Shown here piece by piece: positions 34,885 to 44,410 of a DNA stretch of 64,000 nucleotides. Where the stretch lies: positions 434,001 to 498,000 of the forward strand of contig NZ_LJHQ01000003.1 in NCBI RefSeq assembly GCF_001295925.1, read 5' to 3'. Origin of the DNA: Allobosea sp. AAP35 (GTDB lineage Bacteria; Pseudomonadota; Alphaproteobacteria; Rhizobiales; Beijerinckiaceae). Below the pieces are notes generated by a model. It did no database searches and had not been told where the DNA came from. It worked only from the letters and a program-made list of their open reading frames with translations. Every line of letters begins with the position of its first letter. Within the stretch, counting starts at the first letter, position 1. The position numbers and the translations under genes were made by a program.

Positions 34885-34899
34885 TGATTGCTATGAAAT
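34885..34899 (+). promoter_or_regulatory. Second partial copy of the operator, over the TetR start
   Basis: TGATTGCTATGAAAT (34885-34899) matches TGATCACTATGAAAT (34831-34845) at 13 of 15 bases. It contains the tetR start codon, which suggests autoregulation. TATAAT lies just before it at 34880-34885, a possible -10 for a very short leader. Confidence 0.4.
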
Positions 34900-35528
34900 A
34901 TTCGTCTCCATCCGCCGGCCGCCGGCCCGGCCGACCGTTGTCCTTCGACCGCGAGGCGGCGCTCAATGCGGCAATGCTGCTGTTCTGGCGGCATGGCTAC
35001 GAGGCCACCTCGCTGTCCGAGCTGACGGCCGCGATGCGCGTGACGCCGCCAAGCCTCTACGCCGCCTTCGGTGACAAGAAGCAGCTCTTCCTGGAAGCGG
35101 TTCGTCGCTACCTCTCGGGTCCCGTCACCGCTCAGCAGCTGATCGACGACGCCGACACGGCCAAGGCCGCAGCCTGGAGCCTGCTCGCCGGATCCGCCAT
35201 CGCCTTCACCGGCGAAACCACGCCGCCAGGATGTCTGCTTGCGACGGGTGCGATCAGCTGCTCGGCCGCCGCGCGCGACGTTCAGGTTGAGCTCGCGCGG
35301 ATGCGGGGGGCCATCCAGGACCGGTTGCGGGACAGGATCGCGGGTGCCATCGACATGGGGGAACTGCCCTGCGACGCCGAGCCGGATGCCCTGGCCGGGC
35401 ATGTCATGGCCGTCATCCAGGGGTTGTCGACCCTGGCGAGAGACGGGGCCTCGCGCGACACGCTCCTGGGGATCGCGCGCATGGCGATGGCGGCCTGGCC
35501 GCCGGAACTCATCCGCAATGGCGGCTGA
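34893..35528 (+). CDS. TetR family transcriptional regulator
   Basis: A 211-residue repressor starting at ATG 34893 (MKYSSPSAGRRPGRPLSFD); ATG 34884 is also in frame. The helix-turn-helix is at about 38-60 (ATSLSELTAAMRVTPPSLYAAFG). The ligand domain has two Cys residues at 114 and 123 (PPGCLLATGAISCS), which could sense electrophiles as Cys does in NemR, but this is speculation. The divergent aldo/keto reductase and the shared operator copies indicate local control. Confidence 0.88.
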   Translation: MKYSSPSAGRRPGRPLSFDREAALNAAMLLFWRHGYEATSLSELTAAMRVTPPSLYAAFGDKKQLFLEAVRRYLSGPVTAQQLIDDADTAKAAAWSLLAGSAIAFTGETTPPGCLLATGAISCSAAARDVQVELARMRGAIQDRLRDRIAGAIDMGELPCDAEPDALAGHVMAVIQGLSTLARDGASRDTLLGIARMAMAAWPPELIRNGG

Positions 35529-35591
35529 GCAAATGGCTGCTGAGCCTATGGAAGGGTTCGGCCCGGGATCAGGAAACCGTCAGCGATAGGC

Positions 35592-37484
35592 TCAGGCGCT
35601 TTCCAGCTCCGCGCTCAGCTCCAGCCACTCCTCCTCGGCAGCCTCCAGCGTCTTGGCCAGAACCGCGCGCTGCTTCGACAGTTCGCGCGCCTTGTCGGGG
35701 TCGCGGGCGAAGGCCGAGCCGTTCCCAAGCACGCCGTCGACCTTCTCGATCAGCCCGGTGAGCTTGGCGATCCTGGCTTCGGCCAGGTTGAGCTTCTGCC
35801 GCAGCGGCCCCTGCGCGACGCGCTTGACTGCCGCGCCCTTGCGCTCCTCGGCCTTGCCGCCACCGGCGGCGGCCTCGGGCACAGCCTTCTCGGCCGCCGC
35901 CTTCTCGCGCCTGGCCGCCTTGGCGCCGCCGAGCACGAGGCTGCGATAATCCTCCATGTCGCCGTCGAAATTCTTCACCGTGCCGTCGCCGACGATCCAG
36001 AGCCGGTCGGCGCAGGACTCGATCAGGAAGCGGTCATGGCTGACCAGGATCACGGCGCCGGGATAGTCGTTGATCGCGTTGACCAGCGCCGTGCGGCTGT
36101 CGATGTCGAGATGGTTGGTCGGCTCGTCGAGGATCAGCAGATGCGGCCCCCCGAAAGCCGCGAGCCCCAGCATCAGCCGCGCTTTCTCGCCGCCCGAGAG
36201 GTTCTTGACGGGTGTTTCGGCCTTGGCCGCCGGAAAGCCGATCTGCGCCGCCTTGGAGCGCACCTTGGCCTCGGGCGCGTCGGGCATCAGGTCGCGCAGA
36301 TGGGCGACCGGCGTGTCCTCCAGCCGCAATTCGTCGAGCTGGTGCTGGGCGAAATAGGCCGTCTCCAGCTTCGACGAGCTGCGCATCGTGCCCGTCAGCG
36401 GCGCCATGCGCCCGCCGATCAGCTTGCAGAAGGTCGATTTGCCGTTGCCATTCGAGCCGAGCAGCGCGATGCGATCGTCGGGCAGAAGCGTCAGGTTCAG
36501 CTTCGACAGAACGGTGCGCTCGCCATAGCCGGCGCTGGCATTGTCGAGCACGATCATCGGGGGCGCCAGCGGCCGCTCGGGGCCGGGCAGGCTGAAGGGC
36601 TGGACGTCGCGATCGACGATGGTGTCGATCGTGCCCATCTTCTCCAGCCGCTTGACGCGGGACTGCGCCTGGCGGGCCTTCGAGGCCTTGGCCTTGAAGC
36701 GGTCTACGAAGGCCTGGAGATGCTTGCGCTCGGCGTCCTGCTTCTCCTTGGCCTTGGAGAGCTGCATCTGCTTCTCGGCGCGCTGCTTGGCGAAGGAGGT
36801 GTAGCCGCCGCGATAGATCGTCAGCTTGCCGCCATCCAGATGCAGGATGTGATCGACGCAGGTGTCCAGCAATTCGCGGTCATGGCTGACGACCAGCACG
36901 GTATGCGGATAGCGCTCCAGATAGTCGTAGAGCCACAGCGTGCCCTCGAGATCGAGATAGTTGGTCGGCTCGTCGAGCAGCAGCAGGTCGGGCTCGGAAA
37001 ATAGCACGGCGGCAAGTGCGACGCGCATGCGCCAGCCGCCTGAGAAGTCCGAGCAGGGCCGCTGCTGCGCTTCCTCGTTGAAGCCCAGCCCATGCAGCAC
37101 GGTGGCTGCCCGGGCGGGTGCCGAATGGGCATCGATATCGGCCAGCCTTGTGCCGATCTCGGCGATGCGCAGGGGATCCGTGGCCGTCTCCGACTCGGCC
37201 AGCAGCGCCGCACGCTCGGTATCGGCGGCGAGCACGACCTCGATCAATGTTTCCGGCCCGCCCGGCGCCTCCTGCGCGACGCCGCCGATGCGCCGCCCCT
37301 TCGGCAGGCTGATATTGCCGCCTTCGGGCGAGAGATCGCCCGTGATCATCCGGAAGAGCGTCGTCTTGCCGGTGCCGTTGCGGCCGACGAGCCCGACGCG
37401 CGAGCCATCCGGCAGCGAGGCGCTGGCATGGTCGAGCAGCAATCTCTCGCCGAGACGATAGGTGATGTCGTTGATGGTGAGCAT
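35592..37484 (-). CDS. ABC-F family ATPase
   Basis: A 630-residue protein with two ABC ATPase domains and no membrane segments, as in the ribosome-associated ABC-F proteins. Start ATG 37484 (MLTINDITYRLGERLL). Domain 1 has GRNGTGKTT, FSGGWRMRVALA and LLLDEPTNYLD; domain 2 has GSNGNGKST, LSGGEKARLMLG and LILDEPTNHLD. The linker (about 240-300) is helical and basic. The C-terminal 100 residues have an Ala/Lys-rich stretch and a coiled coil like Uup/YheS. It is probably a housekeeping translation factor; a resistance role is not indicated. Confidence 0.92.
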   Translation of the reverse strand: MLTINDITYRLGERLLLDHASASLPDGSRVGLVGRNGTGKTTLFRMITGDLSPEGGNISLPKGRRIGGVAQEAPGGPETLIEVVLAADTERAALLAESETATDPLRIAEIGTRLADIDAHSAPARAATVLHGLGFNEEAQQRPCSDFSGGWRMRVALAAVLFSEPDLLLLDEPTNYLDLEGTLWLYDYLERYPHTVLVVSHDRELLDTCVDHILHLDGGKLTIYRGGYTSFAKQRAEKQMQLSKAKEKQDAERKHLQAFVDRFKAKASKARQAQSRVKRLEKMGTIDTIVDRDVQPFSLPGPERPLAPPMIVLDNASAGYGERTVLSKLNLTLLPDDRIALLGSNGNGKSTFCKLIGGRMAPLTGTMRSSSKLETAYFAQHQLDELRLEDTPVAHLRDLMPDAPEAKVRSKAAQIGFPAAKAETPVKNLSGGEKARLMLGLAAFGGPHLLILDEPTNHLDIDSRTALVNAINDYPGAVILVSHDRFLIESCADRLWIVGDGTVKNFDGDMEDYRSLVLGGAKAARREKAAAEKAVPEAAAGGGKAEERKGAAVKRVAQGPLRQKLNLAEARIAKLTGLIEKVDGVLGNGSAFARDPDKARELSKQRAVLAKTLEAAEEEWLELSAELESA

Positions 37485-37842
37485 GGCCGGGGTTTTGACG
37501 TGAACACCGGGCCAACGCAATCACGAAAACGAGTGCATTGGCCCAGTCACGCTTCCGCCATGATCTCGCCATTTCGCGGCCCGGCGGCGCGATCACCCAA
37601 GGTCATGTGAGATAGTTCGATTCGGGGGTCAATATCCATGCGGTTCGATCTGAACGCATTAAGCCGAAGCAGGCGGTCGCTCGCCGCTTCGTCGTTGGTT
37701 TTTCTATCAGTCTTGGCCGGCAGCGTGGTCATGCTGGCGAGCCTGGTCCACTCTTCCTGATCGGCTGACTTCAGGCAAAATTAACTGCGATGAGTTTTGG
37801 TGTTCCGGTGCGATTACGTTACGGAATCCGGAGTTCCACGAC
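37485..37842. other. Intergenic region between the ABC-F gene and the chemoreceptor gene (358 bases)
   Basis: The region should contain the ABC-F promoter (minus) and the chemoreceptor promoter (plus). The only thing that looks gene-like is the 40-codon frame at 37638-37760. The last 80 bases are AT-richer than the surroundings (AAAATTAACTGCGATGAG), as expected near a promoter. I see no strong sigma-70 match, terminator or repeat. Confidence 0.4.
37638..37760 (+). CDS. Possible 40-residue single-pass membrane protein
   Basis: The frame starts [14 protein letters not shown] and continues with one hydrophobic segment ([19 protein letters not shown], about 19-37), ending VHSS. Basic residues before the helix predict the N-terminus inside. 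A GGGGG stretch lies about nine bases before the ATG. It is too short to recognise; composition and layout look like a real miniprotein but chance is not excluded. Confidence 0.35.
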   Translation: MRFDLNALSRSRRSLAASSLVFLSVLAGSVVMLASLVHSS

Positions 37843-39969
37843 TTGTCGAGCCTGAGGGTCAAGCTTCCTGCTGCCATGCTGCTTTTGGCCTGCCTGGCCG
37901 TGTTGGCCGTGGGCCTGTCGGGCTACCGCGCTGTGACCAATTGGGCTGATGAAGCGGTGCATCAGCGCCTCACGATCATGGCGGAGGGGCGTGCGAAGGC
38001 GCTCGAGCGCCGCTGGCAGCGTCTGACCAGCGAAATTTCCGTGAAAGCCCGCAGCGCGCATCTGGTGTCGTCTCTTGACGAGATCATGGGCTGGATGGAG
38101 TTGAGCGACGAGCGTGCCGGCATCCTGTCTTATTTCCAGCGAGAGGCGGGACCGGCATCTCTCGCACCCATCGATCGGACCGGCAGCGGCCAGAGCAATG
38201 GCTATCTTCAGCGCCATACCGTGTTCCACGAAACCTTCCGCACTGCGGCCAAGGAGTTCGACTATGCGGATATCTATCTGGTCTCGCCGATGGGGCGCGT
38301 CGTTTACAGCGTCACCAAGGGAGCGGAATTCGGACGGTTGGTAACCGATCCTGAAATCGCGGGCTCCGCATTTGCGAAAGTCGTTGCAGCAGCGAGGACA
38401 GCCGTCGACGACACGCTGTCGACTGCGGATTTTGCACCCTATGATCTCGTGGGCGGCGAACCACGCGCTTTTCTGGCGCAACGCTTCTACAATCCGGTTT
38501 CACGCGAGCCGATTGGCGTCATCGTCGTTTCGGTCAGCACCATGTTTATCGACAATGTGCTGACCTCGATCGCGGGGACGTCGCACGGCATTGCGACCTA
38601 TGTCGTGGGAGCCGATGGTTTCATGCGCTCGAACCCGGCCGCGCGCCGCGTCGGGACCGCGCCGCGCGAAACCCTCGATCAGCGCCGCCTGGCGGAAAGC
38701 CGCAATACCCTGCTGAAGCTGACCAGCCACGATGGAGAGCGGCTGGTTGCAGGCGGCCGCGAGGTCAATGTGGCGGGCAACACCTGGCTGCTTTGGCTGA
38801 CGGAGCCTGAACGCGAAGCCTTTGCCGTCGTTGGTGAGCTCGATCGCGCCCTGCTGATCAGTGGTCTGACAGTGCTGGGCCCCGTGTTGATCATCGCCCT
38901 GTTTCTCGGTCTGTCGGTCGCGCGGCCGATTTCCGGCCTGGCGGAGGCGCTGGCGGGCATTGCGGCAGGGCGCACCGATCTGCGCATCCCGGGTGAACGC
39001 CGCCGCGACGAGATCGGCGCGATCGCCGCCGCCGTCGCGCGCATTCGCCAGAACATGATGGGTGACGAAGCACAGCGCCTGCGCGAGCGCGAGGAGCGGG
39101 AGCGCGAAGCCGATTTTCAGCGTTCGATCCTGCTGGCCGATCTGGCGAGCGATCTCGAACGGTCGGTCATGGGGGTCACGGCTTCGGTGTCGGCTGCCGC
39201 CGAACAGCTGAGCGTCACGGCAAAGGAATTGTCTGGCGGAGCCAACGAAACCCAGGCCAATGCCGATACGGTTCACGGCTCGACCTGCCGCGCGGTCGCC
39301 AGCATCCGCTCGATTGAAAGCGCCGCAAAGGATCTGCGCGGGGCGATCGACCAGCTGGACGCCGACGTGCAGTCTTCGGATCGGTCGGCCCGCTCTGCGA
39401 AGGATCATGCCGATCAGATGGGCAGCGTCGTCGAGCAGCTCGCTGTCGGCGCCGCACGCGTCTCCGACGTGATCGGACTGATTTCCGAGATCGCTGCCCA
39501 GACCAATCTGCTCGCGCTCAACGCCACGATCGAGGCTGCACGCGCGGGGGAGGCCGGGCGCGGCTTTGCCGTCGTCGCCTCCGAGGTCAAGGGTCTCTCC
39601 GGCCAGACGGCCCGCGCCATCGACGACATTACCAGGCAGATCGCGACCATGAACGCTGCGACGACAGCCACCGTCGAGGCCATCGCCGGCATTCGCGATA
39701 TGATCGGCGGTCTCAGCGAGGCGGTCCGGCGCTCGGCCGAGACGATGCGCCGCCAGCACGGCGTGACCCATGCGATCGTCGAGGATGTGGGGCTCGCGAC
39801 ACGCGAATTCAGCCGGATCGGTGAGGCCACGAGCCTTGTCTCGGCGGCGTCGCATCAGACATCGGACGCCGCCGCCGCCGTCGCCCGCGCCTCGACTGAG
39901 CTCACCGAACTCGCGCAGTCGCTGAAGTCCCGGGTGGCCGGCTTCATCGTCCAGGTCCGGGCGGCCTGA
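37843..39969 (+). CDS. Methyl-accepting chemotaxis protein with a large periplasmic sensor
   Basis: A 708-residue chemoreceptor starting at TTG 37843 ([12 protein letters not shown]). Helix TM1 is about 9-28, a long Cache-like periplasmic domain spans about 30-335, TM2 is about 344-362, and HAMP follows at 363-415 ([20 protein letters not shown]). The signalling tip is [21 protein letters not shown], with [12 protein letters not shown], typical of MCPs. No CheB/CheR pentapeptide is seen at the C-terminus (QVRAA). The ligand is unknown. No che genes are nearby. Confidence 0.92.
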   Translation: MSSLRVKLPAAMLLLACLAVLAVGLSGYRAVTNWADEAVHQRLTIMAEGRAKALERRWQRLTSEISVKARSAHLVSSLDEIMGWMELSDERAGILSYFQREAGPASLAPIDRTGSGQSNGYLQRHTVFHETFRTAAKEFDYADIYLVSPMGRVVYSVTKGAEFGRLVTDPEIAGSAFAKVVAAARTAVDDTLSTADFAPYDLVGGEPRAFLAQRFYNPVSREPIGVIVVSVSTMFIDNVLTSIAGTSHGIATYVVGADGFMRSNPAARRVGTAPRETLDQRRLAESRNTLLKLTSHDGERLVAGGREVNVAGNTWLLWLTEPEREAFAVVGELDRALLISGLTVLGPVLIIALFLGLSVARPISGLAEALAGIAAGRTDLRIPGERRRDEIGAIAAAVARIRQNMMGDEAQRLREREEREREADFQRSILLADLASDLERSVMGVTASVSAAAEQLSVTAKELSGGANETQANADTVHGSTCRAVASIRSIESAAKDLRGAIDQLDADVQSSDRSARSAKDHADQMGSVVEQLAVGAARVSDVIGLISEIAAQTNLLALNATIEAARAGEAGRGFAVVASEVKGLSGQTARAIDDITRQIATMNAATTATVEAIAGIRDMIGGLSEAVRRSAETMRRQHGVTHAIVEDVGLATREFSRIGEATSLVSAASHQTSDAAAAVARASTELTELAQSLKSRVAGFIVQVRAA

Positions 39970-40020
39970 CCGGACGCTCGGCGGCTTGTCGCGCAGGGCG
40001 CCAGCGATTATCGCTGAAGC

Positions 40021-40536
40021 ATGACACCGATGGCAAAGACCCGCACCGCCTTCTATACCGGCTCCTTCGATCCGGTCACGAATGGACACATCGACGTCAT
40101 CGCCGGCGCCGCAAGGCTATGCGACCGGCTCGTGCTGGCGATCGGCGTTCACCCCGGGAAGACGCCGCTCCTGAGCGCCGAGAACCGCACAGCCCTGCTG
40201 CGCGAGGTGGCCACCCCCCTCCTGTCAGCGACCGGGACAACGCTCGACGTCGTGACCTTCGACGATCTCGCCGTCGATGCCGCGCGGCGGGCCGGCGCCA
40301 CGATCATTATGCGCGGCCTGCGCGATGGCTCCGATCTCGATTACGAGATTCAGATGGCGGGCATGAACGCAGTCATGGCGCCCGATATCCAGACGGTGTT
40401 CCTGCCGGCATCGGCGGCTGTGCGCCACATCACCGCGACGCTCGTGCGGCAGATTGCGGCGATGGGCGGGGATGTCACGCCCTTCGCTCCCGCCGCCGTG
40501 GTCCAGGCGTTGAAGGATCGTTTCGCCCAGCGCTGA
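40021..40536 (+). CDS. coaD: Phosphopantetheine adenylyltransferase CoaD
   Basis: A 171-residue nucleotidyltransferase that makes dephospho-CoA from 4'-phosphopantetheine and ATP. It has the [12 protein letters not shown] nucleotide-binding motif, [20 protein letters not shown] for substrate, and ITATLVR in place of the common ISSTLVR. Length is slightly above the E. coli 159. In related genomes coaD often lies near the cyclophilin-queA genes; here those are 38 kb away. Confidence 0.96.
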   Translation: MTPMAKTRTAFYTGSFDPVTNGHIDVIAGAARLCDRLVLAIGVHPGKTPLLSAENRTALLREVATPLLSATGTTLDVVTFDDLAVDAARRAGATIIMRGLRDGSDLDYEIQMAGMNAVMAPDIQTVFLPASAAVRHITATLVRQIAAMGGDVTPFAPAAVVQALKDRFAQR

Positions 40537-40670
40537 GCCGCGACAGCCGAACCTGCCATTGCAAGGGCGGGATCGGATTTTGGTTTGCATTTTGTGCAAA
40601 GCGATGGTGTCTCTGGCGAAGTGACTCGATGCGCCGCTCCTCGCGCATCTTCCCCGATTGAGTTTGTCCG

Positions 40671-42002
40671 ATGCGCCTCTCCCGCTATTTCCTGCCGATA
40701 CTGCGCGACACGCCCAAGGAAGCCGAGATCGTTTCGCATCGGCTGATGCTGCGTGCCGGCATGATCCGCCAGCAGGCCGCCGGCATCTACTCCTGGCTGC
40801 CTTTGGGCCTGCGGGTCCTGAACAAGATCAGCGCCGTGGTCCGGCAGGAGCAGGACCGTTCGGGCGCGATCGAAATCCTGATGCCGACGGTGCAATCCGC
40901 CGATCTCTGGCGCGAGAGCGGGCGCTACGACGCCTATGGCAAGGAGATGCTCCGGATCAAGGACCGGCATGAACGCGACATGCTGTTCGGGCCGACCAAT
41001 GAGGAGATGGTCACCGACATCTTCCGCTCTTACGTGAAGTCCTACAAGGACTTGCCGCTGAACCTCTATCACATCCAATGGAAGTTCCGCGACGAGGTCC
41101 GCCCCCGTTTCGGCGTGATGCGCGGACGCGAATTCCTGATGAAGGACGCCTATTCCTTCGACGTCGATCAGGACGCCGCCCGCCATGCCTATAACCGCAT
41201 GTTCACCGCCTATCTGCGTACCTTCGCGCGGCTCGGCCTGAAGGCCATCCCGATGCGCGCCGACACCGGGCCGATCGGCGGCGACCTCAGCCACGAGTTC
41301 ATTGTGCTGGCCTCGACCGGCGAGAGCGAGGTCTTCTGCCACAAGGATTATCTCGACTTCGAGACGCCGGCCGCCGACACCGATTTCGACAGCGTCGCAG
41401 GGCTGAAGGGCATCGTCGATAAATGGACGAGCCTCTATGCCGCGACCGAGGAAATGCACGACAAGGCGGCCTATGACGCGATTCCAGCCGAGAGCCAGCT
41501 CTCGGCACGCGGCATCGAGGTCGGCCATATCTTCTATTTCGGCACGAAATACTCCGAGCCGATGGGAGCCACCGTCCAGGGTCCCGACGGCCAGAACCTG
41601 CCCGTCCATATGGGCTCCTACGGCATCGGCCCGAGCCGCCTCGTCGCCGCCCTGATCGAGGCCGGCCATGACGACGCCGGCATCATCTGGCCCGACGAGA
41701 TTGCGCCTTTCGACGTCGCGGTTCTGAACCTCAAGGCCGGCGACGCCGCGACCGACGGGGCCTGCGAGCAGGTTTATGAGGCGCTCATGGCGCGCGGCTA
41801 TGACGCGCTCTACGACGACACCGATGCCCGTCCGGGCGGGAAATTCGCCACCGCCGATCTGATCGGCGTGCCGTGGCAGATCATCGTCGGCCCCAAGGGG
41901 CTGGCCGAGGGCAAGGTCGAGATCAAGCGCCGCACCAGTGGCGAGCGCGAGACGGTTTCGCTCGAAGAGGCGCTCGCCCGCTTCAAGGGCAAGGCGGCGT
42001 GA
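40671..42002 (+). CDS. proS: Prolyl-tRNA synthetase, short alphaproteobacterial type
   Basis: A 443-residue class II synthetase that charges tRNA-Pro. [41 protein letters not shown], the motif-2 region [20 protein letters not shown] and [17 protein letters not shown] are visible. The E. coli enzyme is 572 residues because of an inserted editing domain; here the insertion is missing, as is typical of alphaproteobacteria, which use a separate YbaK-type deacylase. Its stop overlaps the lolC start (GTGA). Confidence 0.97.
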   Translation: MRLSRYFLPILRDTPKEAEIVSHRLMLRAGMIRQQAAGIYSWLPLGLRVLNKISAVVRQEQDRSGAIEILMPTVQSADLWRESGRYDAYGKEMLRIKDRHERDMLFGPTNEEMVTDIFRSYVKSYKDLPLNLYHIQWKFRDEVRPRFGVMRGREFLMKDAYSFDVDQDAARHAYNRMFTAYLRTFARLGLKAIPMRADTGPIGGDLSHEFIVLASTGESEVFCHKDYLDFETPAADTDFDSVAGLKGIVDKWTSLYAATEEMHDKAAYDAIPAESQLSARGIEVGHIFYFGTKYSEPMGATVQGPDGQNLPVHMGSYGIGPSRLVAALIEAGHDDAGIIWPDEIAPFDVAVLNLKAGDAATDGACEQVYEALMARGYDALYDDTDARPGGKFATADLIGVPWQIIVGPKGLAEGKVEIKRRTSGERETVSLEEALARFKGKAA

Positions 42003-43297
42003 GCCTCGCAAGCGATCAGGATCGCCAGAGCGAAACCCCGACCGGCACGAAGCCCTTCGCCGGCTTCGAATGGCTGCTGGCCGGTCGCTATCTGCGCACC
42101 CGCCGGCGCGAGGGCTTCGTCTCGGTCATCGCCGGCTTCTCGTTTCTGGGCATCCTGCTTGGCGTCGCGACGCTGATCATCGTGATGTCGGTGATGAACG
42201 GCTTCCGCAAGGAACTGCTGGAGAAGATCGTCGGCGTGAACGGCCACATCTTCGCCACGCCGATCGATCGCCCGCTCGACGATTACGACGTGGTCTCGAT
42301 GCGGCTGCGCGCCATCCCCGGCGTCAAGCTCGCCATCCCGCTGGTCGAAGGGCAGGCGCTCGCCTCCTCGCAGACCGGCAATGGCGGCGTTTTGGTGCGT
42401 GGCATCCGCGAGGCCGACATCAAGGCGATCCCCTTCGTCGGCGGCAATGTCCGGCGCGGCTCGCTCGATGGCTTCGACGGTGCCGGCGGCGTGGCCGTCG
42501 GCAAGCGGCTGGCGGATTCGCTGGGCCTGCAGGCCGGCGATTCGATCAACATCATCTCGCCCAAGGGCGCCTCGACCCCGTTTGGCACCGCGCCCCGCAT
42601 CAAGGCCTACCCGATCCAGGCGATCTTCGAGATCGGCATGACCGAATTCGACGCCTCCTTCGTCTTCATGCCGCTGACCGAGGCTCAGGCCTATTTCAAC
42701 CGCGAAGGCGATGTGAACGTCATCGAGATCTTCGTCGACGATCCAGACAGAACGCAGGCCGTCCGCGACGCGATCGAGGCCGATGCGCCGCGCCCGCTCG
42801 TTCTCTCCGACTGGCGCCAGCGCAACCGCAGCTTCTTCAACGCGCTTGAGGTCGAGCGCAACGTCATGTTCATCATCCTGACCCTGATCGTGCTGGTCGC
42901 GGCGCTCAACATCGTCTCGGGCCTGATCATGCTGGTGAAGGACAAGACTGCCGACATTGCCATCATGCGGACCATGGGCGCGACGCGCGGCACGGTGTTG
43001 CGGGTGTTCCTGATCACGGGCGCGGCGATCGGCGTCTTCGGCACGCTGGCGGGGCTCGCGCTCGGCATCGTCTTCGCCAAGAACATCAAGGTCATCATGG
43101 CCGCGCTGAACTGGATCACCGGAGCCAATCTCTGGGACCCGACGGTGCGCTTCCTCAGCGACATCCCCTCGGTGATCGACTGGGGCGAGGTCACCAGCGT
43201 CGTCTTGATGGCGCTCGTCCTGTCGCTGCTGGCGACCCTCTATCCGGCCTGGAAGGCGGCGCGGCTCGACCCCGTCCAGGCCTTGAGGATGGGCTGA
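41999..43297 (+). CDS. lolC: Lipoprotein-releasing ABC transporter permease LolC/LolE
   Basis: A 432-residue FtsX-type permease that releases outer-membrane lipoproteins from the inner membrane. I start it at GTG 41999, overlapping proS. It has TM1 ([23 protein letters not shown]), a periplasmic domain (about 70-290) and three C-terminal helices. [18 protein letters not shown] and [16 protein letters not shown] are family signatures. One permease gene seems to serve both roles (LolC/E), as in other alphaproteobacteria. lolD follows six bases later. Confidence 0.95.
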   Translation: MSLASDQDRQSETPTGTKPFAGFEWLLAGRYLRTRRREGFVSVIAGFSFLGILLGVATLIIVMSVMNGFRKELLEKIVGVNGHIFATPIDRPLDDYDVVSMRLRAIPGVKLAIPLVEGQALASSQTGNGGVLVRGIREADIKAIPFVGGNVRRGSLDGFDGAGGVAVGKRLADSLGLQAGDSINIISPKGASTPFGTAPRIKAYPIQAIFEIGMTEFDASFVFMPLTEAQAYFNREGDVNVIEIFVDDPDRTQAVRDAIEADAPRPLVLSDWRQRNRSFFNALEVERNVMFIILTLIVLVAALNIVSGLIMLVKDKTADIAIMRTMGATRGTVLRVFLITGAAIGVFGTLAGLALGIVFAKNIKVIMAALNWITGANLWDPTVRFLSDIPSVIDWGEVTSVVLMALVLSLLATLYPAWKAARLDPVQALRMG

Positions 43298-43302
43298 GGC
43301 GC

Positions 43303-44001
43303 ATGTCCGACACCACGCCCCGCGAGACACCCGCGCTCTTCCTATCCCAGGTCGAGCGCTATTATCCCCAGACCGACGCCCCGCTCGAGATCCTCCGCAA
43401 AGCGGATTTCGCGCTCTGGCCCGGAGAACTCGTCGCGCTCGTCGCCCCCAGCGGCACCGGGAAATCGACACTCCTGCATGTCGCCGGGCTGCTCGAGCGG
43501 CCCGATGGCGGCGAGGTCTTCGTCGGTGGCCTGCCGACGACCAAGCTCGACGACAAGGGCCGCACGCGCCTGCGCCGCACCGAGATCGGCTTCGTCTATC
43601 AGGCCCACCACCTGCTGCCGGAGTTCACGGCGCTGGAGAACGTCGTCCTGCCGCAGCGCATCCGCGGTCTGTCCAAGCAGCTGGCGCAGGAGCGGGCGGC
43701 CGAACTCCTGACCTTCCTGGGTCTGGGCGAGCGGCTCGACCATCTGCCCGGCGAACTCTCCGGCGGTGAGCAGCAGCGTGTCGCCATCGGCCGCGCGGTG
43801 GCCAACACGCCGCGTCTGCTGCTGGCCGACGAACCCACGGGCAATCTCGATCCGCACACCTCCTTGCACGTCTTCCAGACGCTGGTGGCGCTGGCGCGCG
43901 CCTCGGGGCTGGCGGCGCTGATCGCGACCCATAATCTCGATCTCGCCCGCCGGATGGACCGTCAGGTGACGATCCGCGACGGGCATGTCGTGCCGCTCTG
44001 A
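43303..44001 (+). CDS. lolD: Lipoprotein-releasing ABC transporter ATPase LolD
   Basis: A 232-residue ABC ATPase that powers LolC/E. Walker A is [11 protein letters not shown], the signature [15 protein letters not shown] and Walker [13 protein letters not shown] are in place, and ATHN carries the H-loop. [15 protein letters not shown] is typical of the LolD/MacB subgroup. The position right after lolC confirms the role. Confidence 0.96.
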   Translation: MSDTTPRETPALFLSQVERYYPQTDAPLEILRKADFALWPGELVALVAPSGTGKSTLLHVAGLLERPDGGEVFVGGLPTTKLDDKGRTRLRRTEIGFVYQAHHLLPEFTALENVVLPQRIRGLSKQLAQERAAELLTFLGLGERLDHLPGELSGGEQQRVAIGRAVANTPRLLLADEPTGNLDPHTSLHVFQTLVALARASGLAALIATHNLDLARRMDRQVTIRDGHVVPL

Positions 44002-44233
44002 CGCGCCCGGCCCGGCGTTCAGGGCGCCGCGCAGCCAAAGCCTATCGCGGAGATGAGACCCGGTCCGGTGGCGCGAACTGCAAAGCGGCCGCCGACCGGG
44101 CGATCTTCCCGGCCTTCGATCCTTTACCCTTCGTTAACCGCATTTGCTATGCGCGCCCTGCAACTCACGCTTCGACATTGACGGGAACAAAACATGAACT
44201 AATCTGAACATAGCAGAAACGCAGGAGATGGCC
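44002..44233. other. Intergenic region between lolD and a small ORF
   Basis: The first 40 bases contain GGCG/CGCC pairing that may serve as a weak terminator for lolD. The second half is AT-richer and holds a TTGACG hexamer at 44178-44183, directly followed by the LexA-like operator and later by an AGGAG ribosome-binding site (44223-44227). A -10 element is not clear; TAATCT at 44200 is the best candidate at 16-base spacing. Confidence 0.5.
44185..44199 (+). promoter_or_regulatory. Candidate LexA (SOS) operator upstream of a 36-residue membrane protein
   Basis: GAACAAAACATGAAC is the exact reverse complement form of GTTC-N7-GTTC, the alphaproteobacterial LexA box. A third GAAC lies six bases further on (44206-44209). 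It starts two bases after a TTGACG -35 hexamer, so bound LexA would cover the core promoter. The next ATG with a good ribosome-binding site is 35 bases downstream. Confidence 0.6.
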
Positions 44234-44344
44234 ATGACCGTAGCGCGCAAGTTGGCAGCGGGTATCGCGGAGATTGCATCATTGGGATTGTTCCTGGGCA
44301 TGATTTGGGTCTGGGCGGCACTGCTCTCAGCGCCCAACATCTGA
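44234..44344 (+). CDS. 36-residue single-pass membrane protein, probably SOS-controlled
   Basis: The frame is MTVARKLAAGIAEIASLG followed by LFLGMIWVWAALLSAPNI and a stop. AGGAG at 44223-44227 is six bases before the ATG, which is the best ribosome-binding site in this part of the window. Residues about 14-31 form one hydrophobic helix with two Trp; basic residues at the start predict N-in, C-out. A LexA-type box lies upstream. It ends 66 bases before dnaE. The layout resembles SOS-induced miniproteins such as Caulobacter SidA (29 residues, division inhibitor) or E. coli TisB, but I claim no homology. Confidence 0.65.
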   Translation: MTVARKLAAGIAEIASLGLFLGMIWVWAALLSAPNI

Positions 44345-44410
44345 ATGTCCACAGAGGCGACGATCCGCGCCATGGACGCCGGATGACGCGCCGCTCCATA
44401 AAGACCTCCG

